Source of the DNA: Oscillospiraceae bacterium
GTDB taxonomy: Bacteria > Bacillota > Clostridia > Oscillospirales > Ruminococcaceae
Direction: 5' to 3'
Length of the DNA stretch: 37,112 nucleotides
Assembly: GCA_003453215.1 (NCBI GenBank)
Contig: DMMB01000016.1
Location: forward strand, 1-37,112
Part shown: piece by piece, positions 31,021 to 37,112 of the stretch
How the letters are laid out: each line of letters starts with the position of its first letter
How positions within the stretch are numbered: the first letter of the stretch is position 1
Notes under the pieces: model-generated
What the model was told of the DNA's origin: nothing
What the model saw: only the letters and a program-made list of their open reading frames with translations
Databases searched by the model: none
Program-made: the position numbers and the translations under genes

Positions 31021-32023
31021 ACAAACCCTGCGGGTCACAGAAATCGAAACGGTGGCTCCCTGCGTCAATCGCTACCGTTTTGTTGCTGCCGAAGGTGCGC
31101 TGGCACCCTTTTTGCCCGGCCAATATCTATGCCTTTATTACGAAATAGAGGGGGCAACGGCCTGCCGCCCCTATTCCATCGCTTCTTCCCCCAAAGAAGC
31201 TGCCGAGGGCGGGTATTACGAGCTGTTTATCCACGTGGGCGGCAGCTTTACCTCCCATTGGCTGGGGGAGCACATCAAAGTAGGGGATACCATCGCGGCT
31301 TCTCATCCTTTGGGGGAATACTGCATTACCCCGGATACCCCTCGAAAAATTGTCGGGATCAGCGGCGGCATGAGCGTAACCCCGCTGCGGGCCATGGCTC
31401 ACAGCATCGTCGATGAATGGACCGACCGGGAGATGACGCTCTTCTGCGGGTGGGATACCGCCGCAGATATGCTGTACCATGAAGAATTTACCGAACTGGC
31501 CCGGCAGTGCAGCCGGATCCACGTTCATTTTGCGGTAGTGCAGGATCCCCTGCCCGGTGATAAACACGGCTATTTCACCGCGGAGGATATTCTGCGCTGC
31601 ACCGATGCCGCCGAAGCCGCCTACTTCCTGTGCGGGCCGCAGGCCATGTACCAAAGCCTGCACAGCGGCCTGATTGCCGGCGGGGTTGCGCCGGAACGGT
31701 ACCATCAGGAGGTACCGGGCGAACTGCACTGCCCGCCCTACCCCACTGCCGCCGGAGAAAGCTTTCCGCTGACGGTACAGGTGGGCGGCCATACTGCGGT
31801 GGTCAATGCCGCAGCCAATGAAACCGTACTGGTAGCGCTGGAGCGGGCCGGGTTTGCGCCCCGGGCCTACTGCCGCAGCGGCTCCTGCGGTTTCTGCCAG
31901 GCCAAGCTGCTGCAGGGGACGGTATGGACCGATCCCCAGCGGGCGGCCGCTCCCACCGAGGGGATGTTCCATCCCTGCTGCTCTTTCCCGCGCAGCGCAC
32001 TTACCATTGTGCTGCCCCAATAA
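31007..32023 (+). CDS. Flavoprotein reductase with C-terminal plant-type 2Fe-2S domain
   Basis: This 338-residue protein has three parts. An FAD-binding barrel (FLPGQYLCLYY and the flavin motif CRPYSIASSP) is followed by an NAD(P)-binding domain (GISGGMSVTPLRAMAHSI, FCGWDTAAD, FLCGPQAMYQSL) and a ferredoxin domain with four cysteines in CRSGSCGFC and the distant HPCCSFP. The ATG at 31007 has GGGAGGAG upstream and overlaps the phosphorylase stop. The family supplies electrons to oxygenases, hydroxylases or other acceptors. No such partner is in the window, so its job in this operon is unknown. A 32 nt hairpin terminator follows. Confidence 0.88.
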   Translation: MNHTKQTLRVTEIETVAPCVNRYRFVAAEGALAPFLPGQYLCLYYEIEGATACRPYSIASSPKEAAEGGYYELFIHVGGSFTSHWLGEHIKVGDTIAASHPLGEYCITPDTPRKIVGISGGMSVTPLRAMAHSIVDEWTDREMTLFCGWDTAADMLYHEEFTELARQCSRIHVHFAVVQDPLPGDKHGYFTAEDILRCTDAAEAAYFLCGPQAMYQSLHSGLIAGGVAPERYHQEVPGELHCPPYPTAAGESFPLTVQVGGHTAVVNAAANETVLVALERAGFAPRAYCRSGSCGFCQAKLLQGTVWTDPQRAAAPTEGMFHPCCSFPRSALTIVLPQ

Positions 32024-32061
32024 CCTATCATTCTCTCTTTTTCCCTTCTCTTCCTATAAAG

Positions 32062-32100
32062 GCAGCCGCCGGCTTTCGCCGGCGGCTGCGCTTTGCTTTT
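32062..32100 (+). terminator. Terminator of the nucleoside operon
   Basis: The perfect 12-bp stem GCAGCCGCCGGC/GCCGGCGGCTGC with loop TTTC is followed by a T-rich stretch. It separates the operon from the convergent lipoprotein gene. Confidence 0.88.
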
Positions 32101-32110
32101 GTCGGTATAT

Positions 32111-33007
32111 TTACAGGGTATAGCTGCTGTCCCGCCACTGAATTTCGGTCTCGCTTACCCACTGCGGTTTTTCCCCCTCCCAGCGGCCGTACTCATGGCC
32201 GCGCAGGAAACCGATCTTGGTCCGCTCCCCGGTGGCGATCTCATAAAGCATCAGGTTCATACCCCCATCATCAATGAGTTCGTAGGCGATATATTTTTCA
32301 TCGGGGGAAAGGCTGGCCTCCATGCTCTTGGCGTCCTTATCGGTAGAAACAAAAGGAGGTCCCGGTGAGGTAGGGGTATCCTGAGAAACCCAGGTGTAGC
32401 TATCCTCGGCACAGTTATAAATAACCACCGGGCGGCTGGCGATCAGCAGCCGGTTGCTGTCGGCAAACCACTGGATATTGGGAGTAACGCCATAGTACTC
32501 GTGTTGAATGGTGCCGTAATACTCGCGATAAACGCGGACATTACAGCAGATGGGCTCCTCTCCCTTATCGAGGGCACTTTTGTGGAATACCACATCGTAA
32601 TAGGCACCCTCGCCCTGGTCCTCCTCAAGCTCCAGGTACTGCACGATCTCCCCATTCGGCGACCAGATGGGCTCCCGGTAGTGGTTTTCCCCATGCAAAT
32701 AGCCCACCGAAGCACCATAGACCGCCTCACCGGCCTCGGGATCGGTATACCGGCGATACACCAGGTAACTGCCTCCATTGCAGGAAATGCAGGCCACCGC
32801 CAGGTTTTCATCGGTGGGGCAGGTGACAAACTGATCATCGAACTGCGAAAAATCCGGCTCCTGCGGCTGTGGGGCGGACGGTTGATCGGTCTGTGGCTGC
32901 GGGTCGGTCTGCGGCGGAACATTGGTATTTTCCTTACCGCCGCAGGCCGTAAGGAGCAGTGCCGCCAATAATAAACACGCCATTAAAATCTTCCCTTGTT
33001 TTCTCAT
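32111..33007 (-). CDS. Secreted lipoprotein of unknown function with propeller-like repeats
   Basis: This 298-residue protein starts at the ATG at 33007 after CAAGGAGGCTTCGCA. The signal peptide ends in lipobox LLTAC (Cys22), followed by a Pro/Gln/Asp-rich linker of about 35 residues (QTDPQPQTDQPSAPQPQ). The domain includes repeats such as YREPIWSPNGEIVQYLELE and SLSPDEKYIAYELIDDGGMN, similar to TolB/WD40-like blades (W-S-P-D-G-x-x-I). No catalytic site is evident. It faces convergently the nucleoside operon and diverges from the 44-residue peptide gene. Confidence 0.85.
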   Translation of the reverse strand: MRKQGKILMACLLLAALLLTACGGKENTNVPPQTDPQPQTDQPSAPQPQEPDFSQFDDQFVTCPTDENLAVACISCNGGSYLVYRRYTDPEAGEAVYGASVGYLHGENHYREPIWSPNGEIVQYLELEEDQGEGAYYDVVFHKSALDKGEEPICCNVRVYREYYGTIQHEYYGVTPNIQWFADSNRLLIASRPVVIYNCAEDSYTWVSQDTPTSPGPPFVSTDKDAKSMEASLSPDEKYIAYELIDDGGMNLMLYEIATGERTKIGFLRGHEYGRWEGEKPQWVSETEIQWRDSSYTL

Positions 33008-33066
33008 TGCGAAGCCTCCTTGTTTCATTCTTTTCTCTGTCTGAATGGACGGGGTTTCCAATTTTT

Positions 33067-33095
33067 ATTCTATCTTGTTTTCGCTTTTTTGACAA
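33067..33095 (-). promoter_or_regulatory. Promoter of the lipoprotein gene
   Basis: On the minus strand TTGTCA (33090-33095) and TAGAAT (33067-33072) are separated by exactly 17 nt, a reasonable sigma-A match 60 nt before the start. Confidence 0.6.
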
Positions 33096-33148
33096 GGGAA
33101 AGAAATTGACTCTTCGGTATCATATCCGTTACAATTCGGTGCAGATAA

Positions 33149-33177
33149 TTGACAGCACCCCCACTGGGGGATATAAT
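33149..33177 (+). promoter_or_regulatory. Consensus sigma-A promoter with palindromic spacer
   Basis: TTGACA (33149-33154), exactly 17 nt, TATAAT (33172-33177): both boxes are perfect. The spacer contains the palindrome CCCCCA-C-TGGGGG (33158-33170), a natural operator position. A second weaker promoter (TTGACT at 33106-33111, TACAAT at 33130-33135, 18 nt) lies upstream. Confidence 0.8.
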
Positions 33178-33212
33178 AGCATTGTTATTCCAAAATGCTT
33201 GGAGGTTATCCC

Positions 33213-33347
33213 ATGAAATTGTTCCGCGCGGCGCTATCCATCGCCCCCGTAACCGGAGATAACAGCATCGTCCCCATTGCCATTGTGGCTATGGCTGTTG
33301 TAGTGGTGATTGCCGCTGTACTGCTGCTTACCTCCCGCAAGCGCTAA
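33213..33347 (+). CDS. 44-residue membrane peptide resembling a bare sortase-type tail
   Basis: The ORF has an excellent ribosome site (TTGGAGGTTATCCC) and a perfect promoter. The product begins MKLFRAALSIAPVTGDNS, followed by a hydrophobic helix of about 22 residues and the basic end TSRKR. The segment after PVTG matches the general form of a cell-wall sorting tail (TGDNS, helix, RKR), but LPXTG is absent; only VTG remains. There is no mature domain ahead of it. A strong terminator follows the stop. The function is unknown: a membrane anchor, regulatory peptide or small toxin-like protein are all possible. Confidence 0.68.
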   Translation: MKLFRAALSIAPVTGDNSIVPIAIVAMAVVVVIAAVLLLTSRKR

Positions 33348-33371
33348 AGAACAAAGCTCGGCCCATTTTAT

Positions 33372-33403
33372 CCGCCTGCTAAAGGAGCGGGCGGTATTTT
33401 TTT
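33372..33403 (+). terminator. Terminator of the 44-residue peptide gene
   Basis: The stem CCGCCTGC, loop of 7, GCGGGCGG is followed by a run of seven T. Confidence 0.9.
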
Positions 33404-33434
33404 GTCCTAAAGCGGGCAAGCCCTGACAGAAAGC

Positions 33435-33464
33435 AAAGAACTCCCCGGCCGGGGAGTTCTTTTT
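33435..33464. terminator. 28-bp perfect palindrome, terminator of yfbR-like gene
   Basis: The arms AAAGAACTCCCCGG and CCGGGGAGTTCTTT (33435-33462) are perfect and without a separating loop. It ends three nucleotides before the yfbR-like stop region and has T residues on the plus side, so it likely works in both directions. Confidence 0.8.
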
Positions 33465-33467
33465 CTG

Positions 33468-34034
33468 TTACAGATCATCCAATGTCATGCCAAAGGGCGG
33501 CAGGAACTGCATCATAAACTGCTCCGCTTCCGGCAGTTCCATCTCGTGGATGGCCTGCAGCAGCGTATCATAGGCGCGGTCAAATTCATGGTTGCCCGCC
33601 CGGCGTTCCTCGGTGCACTTAATCAGGGCCGAAAGCTTATCCGCCGCCTTGATGTAGGGCTTGTACTCTTCGGTGGGGGTAAACCATGGGGCCATCTCCT
33701 GCGCCATCGGCACCGGCAGACGACTCAATAGTGCCGTCTGGGCCTCCTTTTCCACCGCCTTGTATGCGGTTTTAATGCTCTCGTTCTTGTATTTTACCGG
33801 GGTGGGCAGGTCGCCGGTCAGTATCTCGGTACAATCGTGATACAGGGCGTACAGCACCGCTTTTTCCGGTTCCAGCGTGCCGCCCCGCTCGCGGTTCAGC
33901 AGCGCCAGCGCATGGGCAATGTACGCCGTTTCCAGCGTGTGCTCACACAGGTTTTCCGGCCGGGAAGAACGCATCAGGCACCAGCGGTCAATGTATTTCA
34001 TGCGGCCCAGCAGGGCATAAAAGGTATTCAGCAT
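33468..34034 (-). CDS. YfbR-like 5'-deoxynucleotidase (HD domain)
   Basis: E. coli YfbR hydrolyses deoxyribonucleoside 5'-monophosphates. The 188-residue product, from the ATG at 34034 (AAAGGAGGATAAACCG upstream), aligns by eye with that enzyme: RWCLMRSSRPENLCEHTLET (His32), YALYHDCTEILTGDLPTPVK (His66, Asp67) and IKAADKLSALIKCTEERRAG (fourth metal ligand). These are the HD metal ligands plus the specificity Trp18. Start at 34034 is preferred over the upstream in-frame Met codons because of the strong ribosome site. Confidence 0.93.
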   Translation of the reverse strand: MLNTFYALLGRMKYIDRWCLMRSSRPENLCEHTLETAYIAHALALLNRERGGTLEPEKAVLYALYHDCTEILTGDLPTPVKYKNESIKTAYKAVEKEAQTALLSRLPVPMAQEMAPWFTPTEEYKPYIKAADKLSALIKCTEERRAGNHEFDRAYDTLLQAIHEMELPEAEQFMMQFLPPFGMTLDDL

Positions 34035-34102
34035 CGGTTTATCCTCCTTTTGGTCGTTTTTCATTTTATCACGGGTCGGGGCCGCTGGCAAGCCACGCCG
34101 CA

Positions 34103-34336
34103 TTTTGCAGGAGCGCTTGCATAATAACCTGCAAAACCTGCAAAAATGCAGGAAAAATAAATTTCAATTCATTTTAAATAAAATTACGTGGACTATTCAG
34201 CTTGTTTCCTTGTCAAAATGAATGAAAATGAAAAAATCCTGCAAAATGGGGTTGCATTTTTCTTTTTCGCTGTTATAATAAAGACCATAGTCCACCGTGA
34301 CAAAATGAAAATGAATTTTGATAAGGAGATTTCACC
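34103..34336 (+). promoter_or_regulatory. TAXI-TRAP control region: CCTGCAAAA repeats, promoter and inverted repeat
   Basis: The 9-bp word CCTGCAAAA occurs at 34128-34136 and directly again at 34137-34145, once more at 34238-34246, and inverted at 34103-34111 (TTTTGCAGG). A promoter TTGCAT (34252-34257), 16 nt, TATAAT (34274-34279) follows. Arms GTGGACTAT (34188-34196) and ATAGTCCAC (34287-34295) flank it, the latter at the likely transcript start. Several AAAATGAA-like words are also present. This looks like multi-site control. Confidence 0.6.
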
Positions 34337-35347
34337 ATGAAAAAGCTGTTTGCCCTTTTGATGGCCGCCATGATGCTGCTGTGCTGCGTTGCCTGCGGCG
34401 GCAATGATACGCCCAATACCCCCTCCGATACCCCTGCTTCCATTACCGTAGGCACCGGCGGTACGGCCGGCACCTACTACGCTTACACCAATGCTGTCGG
34501 TATGATCCTGAAGGATGCCACCGGCTACAACTACAATATTATTTCCACCGGCGGCTCCGTTGCCAATATCAATGGCATTGAAGACGGCGACTACAACATG
34601 GCCATCGTACAGAACGATACCATGATTAAGGCCTACAACAAGCTGGATGACTTCAACTTCCCCACCGCTATCACTTCTTTCTCCGTTTTGGGCGAAGTTT
34701 ACTCCGAGGTTATGCAGATTGTCGTCCGCGGTGACCTGAAGGATACCGTCAAGACTCTGGCCGATGTTAAGGGCCTGCGCGTTTCCATCGGCGATGCCGG
34801 TTCCGGCACCGAAGCCAATGCCAAAGCCCTGCTGGCCGCCTACGGTGTTTCCACCGATGATATCACCGTACAGAACCTTTCTGCCGGCAGCAGCGCCGAT
34901 GCCATGAAGGACGGCAAGCTGGATGTCTTCTTCTTCACCTCCGGCGCCCCCACCACCGCCATCACCGAGCTGCAAACCGCCATGGATATCTATCTGCTGG
35001 GTCTGGATGATGCCGTCATGGATGAGTTCATCGCCAACAACAAGGTCGGTGACTATGCCGTTTACGCCAAGATGGATGTTACCCATGATCAGTATGAGTG
35101 CATCCCTGCCGATGCCCCCATCACCACCATCGGCGTAACCGCTACCTACATCGTTTCCAATACTCTCTCCGAGGACCAGGTCTACAATATGACCAAGGCA
35201 CTGTGGGAGAGCAAGGATGAGATTGCCAAGGCTCACGCCGTCGGTACCGGCATGGATATCAACAATGCCTTTGTTACCATCGGTAATGTACCGCTGCACC
35301 CCGGTGCTGCCAAGTACTACACCGAAATGGGCCTGAACGTCGGCTAA
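34337..35347 (+). CDS. TAXI-family TRAP transporter substrate-binding lipoprotein
   Basis: This 336-residue extracellular receptor of a TRAP transporter has signal peptide and lipobox CVAC (Cys20). The mature protein starts SITVGTGGTAGTYYAYTNAV, the hallmark of TAXI receptors, and continues STGGSVANINGIEDGDYNMA, FSVLGEVYSEVMQIVVRGDL and VSIGDAGSGTEANAKALLAA. AAGGAGATTTCACC precedes the ATG. It is followed by a strong stem and then the fused permease gene. Ligands of TAXI proteins are often small organic acids or glutamate, unresolved here. Confidence 0.95.
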   Translation: MKKLFALLMAAMMLLCCVACGGNDTPNTPSDTPASITVGTGGTAGTYYAYTNAVGMILKDATGYNYNIISTGGSVANINGIEDGDYNMAIVQNDTMIKAYNKLDDFNFPTAITSFSVLGEVYSEVMQIVVRGDLKDTVKTLADVKGLRVSIGDAGSGTEANAKALLAAYGVSTDDITVQNLSAGSSADAMKDGKLDVFFFTSGAPTTAITELQTAMDIYLLGLDDAVMDEFIANNKVGDYAVYAKMDVTHDQYECIPADAPITTIGVTATYIVSNTLSEDQVYNMTKALWESKDEIAKAHAVGTGMDINNAFVTIGNVPLHPGAAKYYTEMGLNVG

Positions 35348-35371
35348 CCCCCATCTGTTCCCCATATGCCT

Positions 35372-35406
35372 GCGGCGGGAGGAGTGCTCTATCAGCCTCC
35401 CGCCGC
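35372..35406 (+). terminator. Hairpin between TAXI receptor and TRAP permease genes
   Basis: The perfect 11-bp stem GCGGCGGGAGG/CCTCCCGCCGC with a 13-nt loop lies 25 nt after the receptor stop. No T run follows directly, so partial termination or 3' stabilisation favouring receptor over permease is more likely than full termination. Confidence 0.7.
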
Positions 35407-35526
35407 GGCTTTCCCCATTTATTTGATTTATTTGCCGGGTGACAAAAGCGAACCGGCCCAACTGCATTTTGCTGTTCCTCTTTTGTGATCCGGTAAACCG
35501 ATATTTTTAGGAAAGGACGCTGCCTT

Positions 35527-37112
35527 ATGAGCCATTCCCTACACCACCACACCAATGCTGCCGATACCGCCAAGCTGCTGCAGGAGCTGGACCGCGACAG
35601 CAAAAGCCGTACTCTGACCGGCGGCTATAAAACCGCCATGACAGTGCTGTTTGTGCTGTATTCCGTTACTATGATTGCCATGGCGCTGGTTGTTTCCGGC
35701 GCTACCCAATACACCCGCCTGCCCGTTTTTGTGGGCATGACCCTTTTTGTGGGCTATCTTAAATACCCGGCCAGCAAAAAAGATGCCCTGCGGGATAATT
35801 ACTTCCCCTGGTATGATATTGTGCTGGCCTTCGCTTCGCTGGGTGTGTTCTTCTACTATGCCATCGCCCAGCAAAAGATCATCCAGATGGCGAACCGCAT
35901 CGGCACCACCCAGATTGTGCTGGGCATCATCGGTATTCTGCTGCTGGTGGAGCTGTGCCGCCGTTCCACCGGGATCCCGCTCATCGTGGTCGTGGGGCTG
36001 TTCACCATCTACGGCGCCTGGTGGCTGACCAATAACAACCCCAAAACCGCCCTGCGCAATCTTATCTACAATCTGTTCTATAATCTCAACTGCGGTATTT
36101 TCTCCTCCCCCATCACCGTTTGCGCGTCTTTCATCGTCCTGTTCATTATCCTCGGTTCCTTCCTGGAAAAGACGGGCATCGGCACTTTCTTTGTTGATCT
36201 GGCCAATTCCATTGCAGGCGCCAGTGTAGGCGGCCCTGCCAAAGTGGCCGTTATCTCCAGCGCCCTTATGGGAATGTATTCCGGCTCCTCTGTTGCCAAT
36301 ACCGTTGGCAGCGGCAGCATCACCATCCCCACCATGAAAAAGGTGGGTTATAAACCCGAATTTGCCGCAGCGGTAGAAGCCGCTGCCTCCACCGGCGGCC
36401 AGATTATGCCGCCCATCATGGGGGCCGCTGCTTTCCTCATGGCGGAGATCACCGGCGTGCCCTATGCCACCATTGTCGTTGCGGCCATTCTGCCTGCGGT
36501 GCTGTATTTCACCGGCATCTACCTTATGGTACACTTTGAGGCCAAACGTCTGGGGCTTAAGGGCCTGCCCAAAGAATCCATGCCGAAGTTCTTTAAACTG
36601 CTGGTCAAGAGCGGCTATCTGCTGCTGCCGGTCATCATTCTTGTCATCTGCATGAACTACTACACCGCCGGTATGTCTGCCTGCTTTGCCATTCTGTTCG
36701 CGCTCATTATCAGCCTGATTGGCAAGGATAAACACGATCTGGTACGCACCATCGGTCTGCCGCTCATTCCTCTGGCGACCCTGGTTATCCTGTGGCAGGT
36801 CATCAAGATAGATACCGGTACCTCCGTTTTTATTGCCATGGTTGTTGCCGTTCTGTGCAGCTTCCTTTCCAAATCGGCTGTTCTCACGCCTAAGCTGGTT
36901 GCAGAGGGTCTGCAGGGCGGCGCCGGCAGTTCCATCGGCGTAGCCGTCGCCTGCGCCATGGCCGGCATCATCTCCGGCGTGGTTTCCATGACGGCGCTGG
37001 GCACCACACTGGTTGCCGTCATTGTCCCCCTGGCCCAGAAGAGCATCTTCCTGGCTCTGTTCTGCACCATGGCGGCCTGCATTGTCCTGGGCATGGGCGT
37101 TCCCACCACCGC
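35527..37112 (+). CDS. TRAP transporter fused permease (DctQM-type), partial at the window end
   Basis: About 528 residues are visible before the window ends. TAXI systems often use one polypeptide combining the small (DctQ) and large (DctM) membrane subunits, which fits: a hydrophobic N-terminal part with about four segments is followed by the DctM-like region with motifs KVAVISSALMGMYSGSSVAN, VGYKPEFAAAVEAAASTGG and QIMPPIMGAAAFLMAE. GGAAAGGACGCTGCCTT precedes the ATG. A His-rich start (MSHSLHHHTNAADTAKLL) is odd but small. The end of the protein is outside the window. Confidence 0.93.
   Translation, partial: MSHSLHHHTNAADTAKLLQELDRDSKSRTLTGGYKTAMTVLFVLYSVTMIAMALVVSGATQYTRLPVFVGMTLFVGYLKYPASKKDALRDNYFPWYDIVLAFASLGVFFYYAIAQQKIIQMANRIGTTQIVLGIIGILLLVELCRRSTGIPLIVVVGLFTIYGAWWLTNNNPKTALRNLIYNLFYNLNCGIFSSPITVCASFIVLFIILGSFLEKTGIGTFFVDLANSIAGASVGGPAKVAVISSALMGMYSGSSVANTVGSGSITIPTMKKVGYKPEFAAAVEAAASTGGQIMPPIMGAAAFLMAEITGVPYATIVVAAILPAVLYFTGIYLMVHFEAKRLGLKGLPKESMPKFFKLLVKSGYLLLPVIILVICMNYYTAGMSACFAILFALIISLIGKDKHDLVRTIGLPLIPLATLVILWQVIKIDTGTSVFIAMVVAVLCSFLSKSAVLTPKLVAEGLQGGAGSSIGVAVACAMAGIISGVVSMTALGTTLVAVIVPLAQKSIFLALFCTMAACIVLGMGVPTT

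Noticed and set aside
34193..35467. A 424-residue Gly/Ile-rich minus-strand ORF opposite the TAXI gene
   Set aside because: Low-complexity shadow of the Ala/Gly/Asp-rich TAXI gene; no signal of real coding.

Overview
The window looks like chromosomal DNA of a low-oxygen Gram-positive bacterium of class Clostridia, probably an Oscillospiraceae/Ruminococcaceae-type gut anaerobe. The reasons are strong AGGAGG-type ribosome binding sites, ECF-type vitamin transport genes placed next to truA, a ClpE-like ATPase, a DUF5711 protein, an ECF sigma factor paired with an RsgI-like anti-sigma factor, TAXI-TRAP and BMP-type transporters, and a LexA box of Bacillus/Clostridium type. The species cannot be named from the sequence. 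Most of the window is moderately GC-rich; an AT-richer island lies at roughly 18.04-21.72 kb.

Layout. (1) 1-2.2 kb, minus strand: a polar amino-acid ABC importer (binding lipoprotein, permease, ATPase cut by the window edge). (2) 2.3-4.2 kb, minus: ECF sigma factor and RsgI-like anti-sigma factor with two PepSY-like repeats, closed by a terminator. (3) 4.3-13.0 kb, minus: a long collinear run of methyltransferase, ecfA1, ecfA2, ecfT, truA, DUF5711 protein, CvpA-like protein, clpE-like ATPase and a 28-residue membrane peptide, ending in a terminator. (4) 13.0-13.45 kb: a gene-free spacer with three strong inverted repeats. (5) 13.45-17.9 kb, minus: ruvC-ruvA-ruvB-DUF1287-glmM behind a promoter with a LexA box in its spacer. 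(6) 18.0-21.7 kb: an accessory island with a tiny periodic beta protein that may belong to the 7(1)-knot (DUF6150-like) family, a gene interrupted by an in-frame amber codon, a divergent XRE regulator with paired operators, a decapitated second XRE gene, an ImmA/IrrE protease, and a DUF1016 (YhcG-type) nuclease bracketed by two nearly identical 62-63 bp repeats. (7) 21.5-23.2 kb: a convergent-promoter hairpin locus, tRNA-Val(GAC), intact atpC and only the C-terminal quarter of atpD. (8) 23.2-32.0 kb: LuxR and Crp/Fnr-like regulators, then a plus-strand BMP-type nucleoside ABC importer followed by a VOC protein, a nucleoside phosphorylase and a 2Fe-2S flavoprotein reductase. (9) 32.1-37.1 kb: a secreted lipoprotein, a 44-residue membrane peptide with a near-consensus promoter, a YfbR-like nucleotidase, and a TAXI-TRAP transporter whose fused permease runs off the window.

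The genes fall into housekeeping blocks (recombination repair, cell-wall precursor synthesis, vitamin uptake, protein quality control) interrupted by an accessory island and an apparent rearrangement in the atp operon. The most unusual parts are the island at 18.0-21.7 kb, the truncated atpD junction at 23.15 kb, and the nucleoside uptake and cleavage operon with two unexpected enzymes.
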